Below the pieces are notes generated by a model, which searched no databases, had not been told where the DNA came from, and saw only the letters and a list, made by a program, of their open reading frames with translations. Below, piece by piece: positions 11,856 through 23,599 of a DNA stretch of 64,000 nucleotides. Source of the DNA: Termitomyces sp. T153 (taxonomy: Eukaryota > Basidiomycota > Agaricomycetes > Agaricales > Lyophyllaceae); NCBI GenBank assembly GCA_018296165.2, contig JACKQL020000054.1, positions 62,001 to 126,000 on the forward strand, in the 5' to 3' direction. Within the stretch, counting starts at the first letter, position 1. Each line of letters opens with the position of its first letter. A program made the position numbers and the translations under genes.

Positions 11856-13870
11856 AATGTAGATTCTGAGAAGTGTGGAATTAAGGAGATGAGGTATACG
11901 ATGTGGGTTCCAGTGTACTCTTGCTGGAGGAGTACGGGTCTTTGAGAATCGACATATGGTTCCTTTATATAAGGAACCAAGCTTGAAGGAAACTCTTCCG
12001 GAACACAGGCGGGAAATCCTTCTGATTTGTCGAGAATCTCTTTCAGATCGACAGTGTGGATAGCCGACGCAGATGAAAGGAGATCGAACTTTTGAGGAAC
12101 ATGACTATATAGACTCCTTATAGAACAACACAGCCAATTCAGTGATCCAAATTTACCGCAGTGAACCCTAAAAATATGTAGATGATGGAAAGCAGCGTGG
12201 CTGCAAACTTTATTGCCAGTAGTGATCTGATGTTGCGGCTTCGAGGAAGGTGGTGCCTCGGGTGGTGCCTCGCAGAGTTCCATACACATAAGGCCCATTT
12301 TAGACCGTTTTCAACGGAAGAATCAGGGACACATAATCAATGCCAAGATCCATAATTTCGAATCTGTCACCGAATAAAAGCCAAGCGCAGGGATTCCACA
12401 AAACCATATCGTCAGAAGGACAGATAGCACACTTTCATCAGAACAGGACGGCCTTTTTTCCCGTCTAATACTGTCATTCCAGCATTATACTCTTGGTCAG
12501 AAAGCTTGGCTCGGAATCAACTCTATCTAGTTGTGGTGACAATGTGTGTGATGACCCCGAGCCCATCCAAGCGGTTCACGTGATATTTTTATCCATGGTT
12601 GAAACGTGGTCGTTCGCTCTAGTTCCTGTCATTTCTCAGACTACTCGAAGCTGAAACCTCAAAGGTGAAACGGACATGCAAAAAATATGGAAAAGTCATA
12701 GCGAAGTTAACGCCGTCAGTGTGGTCCGAGTCGGCGCTTCTTTCAGTTTGTAGTGAGATAACCTCTTTCAATTTGGTCCCTTCTTCACTCCCTCGTGACT
12801 GACTTTCCATGTTTACCTTCTTGAAAGTTCTTCTGAGTTCAGTAGCACGATTAACTGTTCCCATTCCACAACACCGTGTATCGATTAATTCCAGCCTTCC
12901 GCAGGCCTTCAATTTATCATATCAGCAATTCCTTGGAGATGTAATATATCTATCATTTGAGCTCTTGAAAACCAGCACGTTTCTCTTTAGACGAAGAGTG
13001 ATTCAGATCAAGCTCCGTCTGTAGTCATCCGGCTATGATGCGACATTATTGACCCCCGTTTTTCTTTCTCATTCAGGGCTGCATCTAATCTTCGATTCCG
13101 AAGGATAGCTCATGAGAACTAGACACGCGTTGAATAAAACACGACTCGAAGGGTCCAGATAAAGACCCTTTCGGTGACACGGAGTTGGGAGGCCGGGAAC
13201 AACAAGAGAGTCAACCACACTTTGCGACAGAAATGGTCAAAGGCAATATTCTGAGTGAATCGATGCCATATTGGCCGCAGTATACGCCCCTTTCGAGTGT
13301 CGCGTTCTGGGTGAAATCTTCCTGCATTCTTTCCATTAAATGGTTCCTGCAAAGCAGCGCTAAATTCAGAATCCCATTTTTGCAGGTTATCACCGCGGAA
13401 TAACTCAGTAAGTATATTCTTGTCTCATTTCATCGAGGAGCGCAGAGGGCAGCTGACCTATGTTTACATACCACGGATGTGTTCCAAGGCCTCACTGATC
13501 ATCATTTTACGGCGAAACCTCGCGTCCGTGGCCAATCCGGAATTTGACTCGCCGGGTAAGAAGCTAATCCTAGTCATCCATGTTGTCATGTCAATGGACT
13601 AGAAAGTTTTGTAATAGGTACATACCTACGATCGTATAACAATGGATAACTTCTTGCTTCACTGATCATTGGCTGGACTTATCAGGATTTTGATGGGTCC
13701 GTAGGATGTATTAACTATACTAATAGACATCGATGGTGTGTTATCGGATGTTATATATAGTGATTACTATGAACAACTCTTTTCCTTATGTATAACTTGA
13801 TGAAAGGGAGTGATCAACTCATTTTCAGGTGTACTGTTGGACAGGAAGAAATTTGCATGTAGAGAACCGT
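11856..13870. other. intergenic, no supported gene
   Basis: The longest open frame is 12298-11852 on the minus strand (148 codons). It lacks any recognisable motif and shows no sign of splicing to a larger product. CG content is normal here, so this is ordinary unique sequence up to the edge of the CG-poor block near 13,880. Confidence 0.5.
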
Positions 13871-14479
13871 ACAGGAGTCTATTGAGGTGGGCAAACACAT
13901 GCAAGCATGTCAATGAGGTGCAAATGTGATATTCAAGGTGCAAGTCAGGGACTGGAGGTAGACAATTATCAAGATCCAGATATATCCAACCTTGCCAACA
14001 TCACATCGATAGAAAGTATCAAATATCTTCTCACAGCTGCAAAGAGGCTCAAAAATGACCCCCTAACACCTGACCTGAATGATGAACTTAGGACTTGGTC
14101 TGAGGCCAGGCAATCAGGAGATGCTACAAGATGGAAAGTGTAAGGAAATGTCAGCTGTGGATCGTCCAAGCCAAGCTCACAACTTCATGACCTGACCCAT
14201 CAGGCCATCAGCAGCAGCAGGTAAGGTGGCCCTAAGGTGCAGTGGTTGAGGGGCAAGTGTCCAGCAAGAGGCAAAGGCAGAGGGTGGGGCAGAAGGCAAG
14301 GGGCTGCACTGGCCAAGCTTCGGTCCCACTAGTGAATGGGCCGGGAAGTGGTGCTATTGTCAGGACTGAGAATGTTCTATCTCCTGGTCCTTTCTATATA
14401 CTACATTGGTTAGTATGATGACTACTACTAACTGAATAAGAGGGGGCCACTGACTATGAGCTATTGACTAAACAGGAAA

Positions 14480-16640
14480 CCAACCTGTATGCCAGTCATA
14501 GCTTCCACCATGTGCTGCCACATAGCCCATGCAGGGCCCCAGCAGACTGATAGCAATCAAACTGCTTCCAAGAATCAGCAGGCCAATGCAGACTCTGCCA
14601 ATGTTGATATGACCCTGCAGCCTCACAGGACCAATTGAATGTTGGAAATGCAGAATCTAGCCCATGCATGGCAATGCCCTCTTGATTCCCTTGCTGGATG
14701 TCCTTGAGGATGTTCACCTCATCTCCTTGGGCCACAATCCTTTCTAGAGCACAAATGGCAAAAAGCTTGGGCTTGAGGAGGATGATGTTGTCATTATCAC
14801 CTGCCCCTGTGCCATGATCAGCTTGCCTAGATAATGCATCTGGCTTACCCATGCTCTGTCCAGGTTTGTAGTGCAGCAAGAAGTCAAAGTTAGCCAGATA
14901 CAAGGACCATCAAGCTTGGCATTGATTAAGCTTCTTTGCTGTATGGAAGTACTCTAGGCTCTTGTGATCTGTCCAGACTTCAAACTTACGCCATGTGCCC
15001 TCAAGGAAGTGCCACCATTCTTCAAAGGACCAAATTATGGCCAGCATCTACTTGTCATGGATCTTGTAATTCCATTCTACTGCATTAAGGCTCTTGGAGT
15101 AGAAGGCTACAGGATGCCACTTGCCATCCCCCTTGGACTGCTGAGAAAGAACAGCTCCTGTGGCAAAGTCAGAGCTATCCACTTCAACATGGAAGGGGGA
15201 GTCATTGTCAGGGAATACAAGAACTGGCTTAGAGATCACTGCTTGCTTGAGGACATCAAAGGCAACTTGCTGTGCAGACTTCCATTGCCATGCCATGTCC
15301 TTGACAGTGAGGTCAAAAAGAGGGTGGGCATGGTGAGAGAAATCTTGAATAAACCTCCAGTAGAAGTTAATAAAGCCTAGGAAGGCCTGTACTTCCTTCT
15401 TGTTCTTTGGCTCCAGCCACTCTGCTACACCTGCTACTTTAACTGGATCCATCTCTGCTGTTCCATGAGAGATATCCAGACCAAGGTACTTGACCTTAGT
15501 CTGCTCAAACTCACACTTCTCAGGCTTAAGATAGAGCTGGTGTTGGTGGAGGCATTCGAAGACAATGCATGTGATCCAACAGTGTTCCTCTAGGGTCTTG
15601 GTATAGATAAGGATATTGTCAAGATACACACAAACAGCACCCTCTGCAATCAGATCACAGAAGATATCATTCATCATAGTCTGGAAGGTGGCTGGACTAT
15701 TGGTGAGACCAAAGAACATTACCAGAGGTTCAAAGAGTTCATGATTAGTTTGGAATGCTGCCTTCCACTTGTCTCCTTCCTTGATGTGCACATTGTTGTA
15801 GCCCCAGTGGACATCCAACTTAGTGAAATATTGTGCACCTTGAAGGTTGTTGACCAGTTCCACGATGAGTAGTAGGGGATAGCAGTTCTTTACCATCATC
15901 ACATTCAGGACTTGATAATCTTGAACCAGATGAAGAGACCCATCCTTCTTCTTAATGAAAAAGACTGGGGAGGCCATTGGAGACTTAGAGGGTCATATTC
16001 TGCCAGAGCTAAGGTTCTCCTGCAGGAATGCATCCAGTTCATCCTGCTCATGGGGTGCAAGTGGATAGACTTTGCAACTGGAGGGTTTGGCATCTGGTAT
16101 CAGCTCAATTGCATGGTCCCATTGCTTATGCTTCAGGAGTGAATCAAATGATGCCTTGGAAAATACATCCTCAAAGTCATGTAGATGATGCAGAACTATG
16201 CTGTGAGAGAGTTTGGGCTGGGAATTTGCCACAAATGCCTCAGCTAATCACTGAGAGGTTGTCTGGCTAGCCCTGATCTCTGCTATCATAGGGGGAGGGC
16301 AAAGCATTGTGGCATAGATCCTATCACCTACCTCAATGGTCTCATTTAGAGACTCTGGGTTGTGAGCACCAGCAAAGTACCCTTCACATCCATTCTCCTC
16401 CTGGGGTTCACACCTAACACTTTGGACATCCTCATAGAGGGCCTCTCTATGAGGGAATGCCAGAGGGGGGGAATTCAGGAGGTCAAGATCAGCAAAAGGG
16501 AGATGCCCTGCATGACAAGCACACATGGCAGCACACTCATGGACTTTTACTTTGTGCTCCTTCTGAGCCTCCTCTGCACAGGTCAGACAACAATGGGGAC
16601 AATGGCTCATCTTCACCTTGCCTGTAAGGGCAACCTCCAG
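14480..16640 (-). mobile_element. Ty3/Gypsy retrotransposon remnant A (pol fragment)
   Basis: Reading on the minus strand from 16,616 to 14,496, the segment encodes the stretch upstream of reverse transcriptase (including DFEDVFSKASFDSL and KPSSCKVYPLAPHEQ), then a reverse transcriptase and RNase H region open from 15,977 to 15,048 (309 codons). The remainder of RNase H follows to about 14,700, where similarity stops inside the linker before integrase. It matches Tf1-type chromodomain Gypsy elements of basidiomycetes. Gag, protease, integrase and chromodomain are absent. The catalytic YLDD box reads YLDN, and many Arg codons have become Trp, Gln, Cys or His. The remnant cannot be active. Confidence 0.85.
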
Positions 16641-16654
16641 AGCAATGGATTGGA

Positions 16655-16971
16655 GTCACACAGCTAGCAGAGGGGAATCCAAAGTATATTAGCAGAGTAG
16701 ATGACAATACAAATCAGTAACTAATCACTAGCAGAGGGGAATCTGAAGAGAACAAGTCTAAGAATCTCCACTGCTTGGCATGGCACATCAGCAGGCAGCA
16801 GAGGCATGGAAACTACTGTACAGGTGACTAGAGTTACTCCTAACCCTAGGGCAATGGTTGCTGAGGTAATATGGAGAACTCTGGAGTTCTGAAAAGAGCC
16901 CTGGAGATGTTGAACCAGCTGCGGAGGTGCTGAAACCAGTCATGGAGGTTGGAAATGGAAGTTCCCTGACA
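16655..16971 (-). repeat. Gypsy LTR shared between remnants A and B
   Basis: On the minus strand this begins TGTCAGGGAA at 16,971, directly after a G-rich polypurine tract. It extends about 310 bp to near 16,655, where the sequence similar to the other element begins. Its downstream part can be aligned by eye with 19,590-19,730 (boxes CAAGTCTAAG and CTGTAAGGG on the plus strand). It lies after the 3' end of B and before the pol of A, so it can serve as the 3' LTR of one and the 5' LTR of the other. The exact inner end is uncertain. Confidence 0.65.
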
Positions 16972-16974
16972 TTA

Positions 16975-16987
16975 CCCCCCCTCTAGC
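16975..16987 (-). other. polypurine tract of Gypsy remnant B
   Basis: The minus strand reads CTAGAGGGGGGG just before the TGTCAGGG start of the LTR, three bases apart. This is the expected place and composition of the primer for plus-strand synthesis in LTR retrotransposons. Confidence 0.7.
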
Positions 16988-16997
16988 ATGTGGCATC

Positions 16998-17200
16998 TCA
17001 ATGTGTGGAGTAGAAGAAGTCCCTGATCACTTGGTCTGCTGGCAAGATAGGGTAGATTCCTTGTATAGTGCGCAGCACATCTGGATGTCTCCAGTAGAAC
17101 TCCTTAACAAGTCTGGGGGTGTGTACATTCTCCCATGGCTCCCAGGAAATATCCTCAATTCTGTAGCCTTTCCACTTCACCTTGTATTGTAGTCATCTCT
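16998..17200 (-). pseudogene. integrase C-terminal chromodomain of Gypsy remnant B
   Basis: The peptide MKWKGYRIEDISWEPWENV and the following LVKEFYWRHPD are a clear chromodomain of the kind found at the integrase C-terminus of chromoviruses, where it directs insertion to marked chromatin. Aromatic cage residues (Trp of KWKGY and Trp of SWEP) are retained. It ends with a stop just before the polypurine tract, so the 3' end of the element is preserved. Confidence 0.8.
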
Positions 17201-19575
17201 GAAATAAACAGCTGTCTAGGATTTCTTCCACTTTGTACTATTTATTGTTGTTGACCACCACTGGAGGTGGTGGAGGTGGTGGACATTGCCCTGGGATAGG
17301 ATCTTTAGGGGCTGGGGTAATTTTGACCACATTGAACACCAGATGAAGCTGGTGCATTCCCATGGGGAGTTGGTGTTGGAGCTTGCTCTGGAGGCAGAGA
17401 TCGCAGGTACTGGTGTAGGATCCAATGTACCAGGACATCTAGGGCCACCAGTAGTTCCATAATACTAACTCCAGTGTCTTCTACCACCCAGGGTGCCCTG
17501 CAATGTGGAGTCATGGTGTTGCTCCACAATCCTCTGACAGAGCTCTGGGATGTTGGGGACATAGATACAGTCTCAGAAGGTCAGGATTCTATCTTGGAGG
17601 GCCCATTCATCAGCACAGACCACCTTAACACCAGTAGCATGCCCCAACTTCAGCGTCTGAGTGGCCTGTGCTATATGCTCCTCCTGCTGACTATCCCAAT
17701 TACCCCTGCCATATATCCCAGAGAATGTTTGCTTCCACTCCCTTAATGGCAAGACCCTCCATGGCTCAGATTGCAAATAATTCAGGCAGAGGAGCACAAT
17801 GTTGCTGTTATTCCCTTCCCCCATGCTGTGGTCTGCTCTCTGGGACAGGGCATCTGGTTTCCCCATGCTCCAGCCAGGCTTGTGGTGCAAGGAGAAGTCA
17901 AAGTTGGCAAGGTAAAGGGACCACTGGGCCTGTTGGTGATTGAGCTTCTTGGCTGTCCAGAAGTATTTGAAGTTCTTGTGATCTGTCCAGACCTCAAACT
18001 TGTGCCATGCACCTTCCAGGAAGTGCCACCACTCCTTGAATGACTGGATGATGGCCAGCATCTCTTTGTCATGGATCTTGTAGTTCCACTCCACTGCATA
18101 CAGGCTCCTGGGTAAAAGGCCACCAAATGCCACTCCACATCCTCTGGAAATTGCTGCAAGAGCATGGCCCCAGTGGCAAAGTCAGAGCTGTCAGCCTCCA
18201 CCCAGAAAGAAGAGTTGTCATCTGGGAAGAGGAGAACAGGTCCAGAGGTCATGGCATGCTTGAGAGTGTCAAAGGCTGTCTGCTCCAGAGGTCCCCAACT
18301 CCATGGAACATCCTTTCCAGTGAGGTTGAATAGTGGATGGGCATGGTGCAAGAAGCCCTGGATGAATCTCTGGTAGAAGTTTGCAAAACCAAGGAACACC
18401 TGCACCTCCTTCTTGTTCTTGGGCTCTGGCCACTCTGCTATGCCTGCTACCTTCACTGGGTCCATCTCTGCAGTTCTGTGCAATATGATCAGGCCAAGGT
18501 ACTTGACTCGGGTTTGTTCAAACTCACACTTCTCTGGCTTGAGGTAGAGCTGGTGCTAGTGGAGGCATTCCAGGACAAGGTGAGCAATCTGATGGTGTTC
18601 CTCCAGTGTTTTAGTATAGATGAGGATGTTGTCAAGGTATACATACTATGCCCTCCACTATGAAGTCCCAGAAAATGTTGTTTATCATGGTCTGAAAGGT
18701 GGCAGGGCTATTGGTGAGTCTAAAGAACATAACGAGTGGCTCAAACAATCCCCAGTTGGTCCAGAAGGCCACCTTCTACTTGTCTCCCTCCTGAATGTGC
18801 ACATTGTTGTAACTCCACTGGACATCTAGTTTAGTGAAGTATTGTGTACCCCAGAGGTTGTTGATGAGCTCAGAGATGAGGGGGAGAGGGTAGCAATTCT
18901 TCACCATCATGGCATTGAGTACCCAATAGTCCTGTACCAGTTGGAAGGAGCCATCCTTCTCTTTAATGAAGAAGACTGGAGAAGCCATTGGGGATTTGGA
19001 TGGACAGATACAACCAGAGTCCAAGTTCTCCTGGAGAAAGGCATTGAGCTTGTCCTGCTCTCTGAGCATGAGGGGGTAGACCTTACAGCTGGAGGGTGCT
19101 GAGTTGGGCAGCAGTTCAATGGTGTGGTCTCACCTTTTGCACTCTGGAAGTGAGTCAAAGGAGGCCTTGGAGAACACATCCTCAAATGCATGCAAGTAGA
19201 GGGGTACTACATCCCAGAACTCTTGAGGCATGGCATTGGTGGCAAAGGCCTGGGCCAGCCACTGGGATGTAGTCTGGCTAGCCTTGATCTCCATAACAGA
19301 GGGCAATGGGTGGACAGTGGTAATATAAATTCAATCCCCCACCTCTATTGCTTCATCTGGGAGCTCTGGTTTGCATATACCACCAAACTCCCCTCCATGC
19401 TCCTCCTCCAGAGCTCTGCCATTGCTCCAATTGTCCTTGTAGAGGGCCTTCCTATGAGGGAATGCCAGAGGTGGGGGGTCCAGGAGGTCTAAATTAGCAA
19501 AGAGGAGAGGGCCAGCATGACATGCTTGGATGGCTGCATGCTCTTGGACTGACCAAATCTAGAGACTTGTTCTGC
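16998..19575 (-). mobile_element. Ty3/Gypsy retrotransposon remnant B (internally deleted pol)
   Basis: Minus-strand order is: pre-RT segment (about 19,560-19,080), reverse transcriptase (19,069 to about 18,500, with YLDN instead of YLDD), RNase H (about 18,480-17,850, with the WTDHKN motif) and linker to integrase (to 17,573). The zinc-binding N-terminal domain of integrase follows (about 17,560-17,380, CDLCLQ). The sequence then jumps to the proline-rich linker DPIPGQCPPPPPPP and a chromodomain at 17,180-16,998. The catalytic integrase core of several hundred bases is missing. As in remnant A, LTR-like sequence joins almost directly to the pre-RT segment, without gag or protease. Frames are broken many times. 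The shared architecture with A suggests both come from a deleted, non-autonomous family or from one tandem array. Confidence 0.85.
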
Positions 19576-19589
19576 TGTAAGGGTGACCT

Positions 19590-19730
19590 CTGGAGGCTGT
19601 GGCTCAATCACACAACTGAGATCCAAAGTTTATTCAGTATCTACAAGAAGTTCTAGAGTTCTAGCTACTCACCTGGCAGAGGGAGATCCAACAAGAACAA
19701 GTCTAAGGATCCCCAATGCCAGTGTTCAGA
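19590..19730 (-). repeat. partial 5' LTR-like sequence of Gypsy remnant B
   Basis: This is collinear with the inner part of the LTR at 16,655-16,971, with the same order of boxes and the same distance to the pre-RT coding segment. The outer part of the LTR is missing or unrecognisable beyond about 19,730. Confidence 0.55.
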
Positions 19731-20223
19731 AAATTTACTTTAGAGCTTCTGAAAACAACACCCAACAACAACCAAATCCAGAGTCTGATCAAAAGTGGAA
19801 ATCCATTGTAAATGGCCTTGATCTCTGGACTCTCTGCACATGACTACATACCAATATAACCAAAAGATAGCCCTTGGTTGAGAGTACTTGTGGTCTAAAG
19901 ATGGGAGGCCTACAATGAGTGGTAGGCCCAGAATACATGAAACAATCTGGGGGTCTGGTAAGAGGCCATATGGAAGGGGTGACACTTGTCGGAATTACAG
20001 ACAGAGAACTGGTGCAGCCTGATGGTTAAAACTGGAGCCAGCAGATAGGGAAGTGAAAGGAGAATAAAGGAAAACCATAAGGAGGGAGAACAGAGCAAAG
20101 GGGGACTGGGACATCCCCTGACAGGACTTGGTGACATTACAAAATACTCCTAGTATCCATAAGTAGGTGGAGTGAGGTAATATCTTAGAAAGTTAGTGGT
20201 TTGAGTCTGTATCCTATGTTTTG

Positions 20224-20559
20224 TCAGTGTGTCACATACACAAGTTGTTTCAACTGCCCATGGTGTGTGCATTGCCCTCTCAACCTCCCTGTTCTCTGTC
20301 TTTTTCTGTTTTCTTTGTCTTCCCTCATCCCTCTCCTCTCCTCTGCTTCCCCCATGTATTCCTGTCCATTTTTTGCCTTCCTCTTCTTCCTCCTCCACTT
20401 GTCCTTCCAAGGCCTCTCCTTCCTTTCCATCCTCCTCCACCAGCTGTCTTTGTTCTCTGCATTTTCCTCAAGTAGGTTGTCAAAGTCTTTTAAAAGAAGA
20501 TTTGTATTCCATTTATCTTCAACATTTTCCAACCTTCTTTGGACTACCAATTTAGCCAA
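20224..20559 (-). other. pyrimidine-rich tract with open Lys/Glu-rich frame
   Basis: The plus strand from about 20,270 to 20,470 is a C/T-rich tract. The minus frame stays open for 111 codons and would encode a highly charged Lys/Arg/Glu coiled-coil-like peptide. Because low complexity alone can keep such a frame open, I do not call it a gene. It may be a fragment of a transposon protein. Confidence 0.3.
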
Positions 20560-22969
20560 CCATTCTTTACTGCATTTGACATAACCATTGTACTTGATTC
20601 ATGTAGCTTTTGGGCATCCATACTTGTGGAAATTGTTCTGAGCTACAATCAAGCCTGCCACACTTGATTTCTTCTTGTTTATTTCTGTGAAGCCTGTCCC
20701 CTATGAACAATCCAATGTTGCTGGTTGCTGTGTATTTGATTGCTTTTGAACTGAGCAGCCCATGCTTTATGAAGGAAGATATAAAATAGCACAAAGGGGA
20801 AAACCAGTGGAAAATGAGCACTTTGTGAACCAATTATAAAATTTGAATAAGGGCTGGCACATCACAATCACATGTATTGGCAATCTGGGATTTTGAGATC
20901 ACATGAAGCCAGTCAAGCCCATTATTCCATAGACAAGCACCACATTTGCTCCATCATATAATACCATTGAAGGCTCCTTGTTGATGTCAACAAGATAAGC
21001 CATTTGAGAGGGCCCACCTGCACACCTCAATTTCTGCATTGTATGTAGATCTGAGTACTATGAATCAATATACATCAGCAGAAATGATGTGTTGTGTTGT
21101 GCATTGTTTCTATTTCTTGACCCTCTTTAGGCTCTTCAAGCACAACAGAGCCATTGCTGTCTTCCTTGTCTACACCAGCAACCAGTCTCACAAGGCATAT
21201 CTTTTATTGTCCACCTTGTTCTGCCTACACTCTCTACAGATCTTTGTTTTTTCTATCAGGCCAAATTCAGATGGGAGCTCTAGCTGCAGTGCACTAACCC
21301 TCAAAGATTCAAGGTATGTACACTACCACCATCATTCCTCTCCCATTCACATCTGCAGTGACACAACCAAATCTTGCTTCATTTCCACATACCACATATC
21401 TGCCCTTAGTTATCATCTCCAACACTGGCCCCCTCATTTCATCCAAAAACCTTGCACCCTTCATCAAGTCCCACTTCCACTTTTCTTCTGTCCCCTGGAC
21501 TGGGTAGGTCATGTGGCATACTTGACAACTGGAACTGAACCCCTTTAAGCCTTCATTGGAGGAGGGACAATGCAAGTCTGGACTTAATGACCCTTGCTGG
21601 ACAATGGGCTATTCATTTGCACAAAGTGAGCTATCCTACATCTCATTGAGAACACCTATTAAATTCCATTGAGCAAATTGATGTTGTGGCCTTCAATGCA
21701 GTTGAACTGCAGTCTGATGACCTAGTATCTTCTTTCCATCCTTGCAATATCTTGGGGAAAAGGTGACTTGCATAAAGATACCATTACTATGGTCTTTATT
21801 GATGAAGAGGAATCCATGCATGAGCACACAAAATTAGACAATCTCTACAAACACAAAATGATGGATGAATTTTCTGATATTCTTTAGTGAAGAAAGCCAA
21901 ACATCATCATCATTGGAGGATTTTCTATGGCTACATTCAAATTGTTGTTGCTGGTCTAAAGGCACATCAGTGGAGGAGACCATAGTGGTTAGATCATATC
22001 AGAAGTTTTCAACACTCCAGTCACATACATACACAATGATGTGGCATGAATCTATCAACATAGTAAACATACTAATGATGATTTTGGTGCATTATTGCTA
22101 GCAACCAAGTATTGGATCACTTGCACATTACATGCACAGCCCTTTGAATACATGGCACTAGGTTCAGATATCATAGCTACTGCCTTTGAAGATGATGTTC
22201 AATATCTAATGAACTGATTTGAAATTCCCATTATGCTAATGAGATGACACAAGTGCCTAAGAAAAAGCTCATATCAGCCTTTGAATGAACTCTCATCAAT
22301 GTCACAAATGCAGTAGGTGTCAATATTAATCAAGCTGTGACTGATCCCTACTATTAACATGTGCTACTCCTTGTTATAAGAGGTCTCATTTGCATTTGCT
22401 GTCCAGGTGCCTATGCCAACAGCCATGGTACTAAAGGCAAAGGCTGTTGCTGTACTAGCCAAACCTGCACCCATCCTAATTCCTGCAGAACAAACTGTGG
22501 ACAAAAACAGTGACATTGACTCTAAAGAAGTTTTGATGCCTACTGAGGGGACTTAACCTGTCATTGCCACAGAACATGAGACATCTGTACTCTTAGAAGA
22601 AACTATTGCTGGTGGATAGAAACCTATCCCATTAGCCTCTGCACAGTCTGAGCTTAATGTCAAAACACTTGAAAGGGAACCTGCCCAAATCATCATGAGT
22701 CAGACTGTAGAAGATAGTGATTCCCTGCACCTTTGTTCTCATGAAGTGTTCAAGCTGTTGGATGTCTAGGTTCCCTGTTTGGTTATTGGATCATACATGG
22801 CCTGAGACAGTAAATTTGGGGGGACAACCATCAAAATAATGTATGTAGTGGCATGTGATTTAACTACCCAACCTGATGACAAACAAAAGTACCCAACCTG
22901 ACAACATCAATAGATTGAGACTGTATCCCTGCAAATTTCACAAGCATGTGCTTGTCTGGAGCAGCTGTA

Positions 22970-23062
22970 GATACCTCTTCTTATATAAATATCTACCTTT
23001 TCTTGTATAGATACCTACCTCTTCTTGTATAGATACCTCTTCTTGTGCAGATACCTCTTTTT
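22970..23062. repeat. imperfect tandem repeat, about 18-22 bp unit
   Basis: About five imperfect copies of an AGATACCTCTTCTTGTAT-like unit follow each other, with length and base differences. No coding function is seen. Confidence 0.75.
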
Positions 23063-23599
23063 GAAAGCTATTCTGGAGTGAGTTACTTACTATTTATAAT
23101 TGGAAAATATAACCTGTTATTGTTATTTTTACCCCAAATTTAATATGTATAGTACTCAAATAACAAATAACATATATTCAATTCCATTGAGAATATCTAC
23201 AGAGAACTGGGATTGAATCTGATCCTAATTATTGACTATCAAGCTATCAGAAACCAACTAAGAATGCAACCATGAGCCATGACAGTTAGGGTTAAACCAG
23301 GGCTCATCAAGACACCTCTTATAAATATTTGTCAAGTCCCTAGACAGAATGGATGTTTTCCTAGGACATGTAGACCTTTTTCTACTGAGACTCTAAAAGA
23401 TGTAAAGCAGTCTGTAGCCCACTCTTCCAATGCAAGCATTATCTGTTCAAGTAATATAAGTCTGGCTTTAAAATAAAAGGAATTTCTAAACTAATTATAA
23501 CAGTAGCAGTTGCAGGGAGCCTTGCTTCATAGCCCTTTTGAGGGCAATATTACAAAGGAAATGTGTTTTTGTGCCTGTACACCAAGCTTGCTATTGCCT

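Noticed and set aside
11852..12298. 148-codon minus-strand frame upstream of the FHA gene
   Set aside because: No motif; its end overlaps the FHA start, and the FHA protein begins naturally at its own ATG.
14964..15380. 138-codon plus-strand frame
   Set aside because: Antisense to Gypsy remnant A pol; no independent similarity.
17668..18376. Plus-strand frames through the Gypsy remnant B
   Set aside because: Shadows of reverse transcriptase/RNase H on the minus strand.
20201..20584. 127-codon hydrophobic plus-strand frame
   Set aside because: Comes from a C/T-rich tract giving Leu/Ser/Phe/Pro runs; low complexity rather than a membrane protein.
22970..23062. Possible telomeric or centromeric satellite
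   Set aside because: Only about five imperfect copies; too short and irregular for a satellite, and no telomere motif is present.
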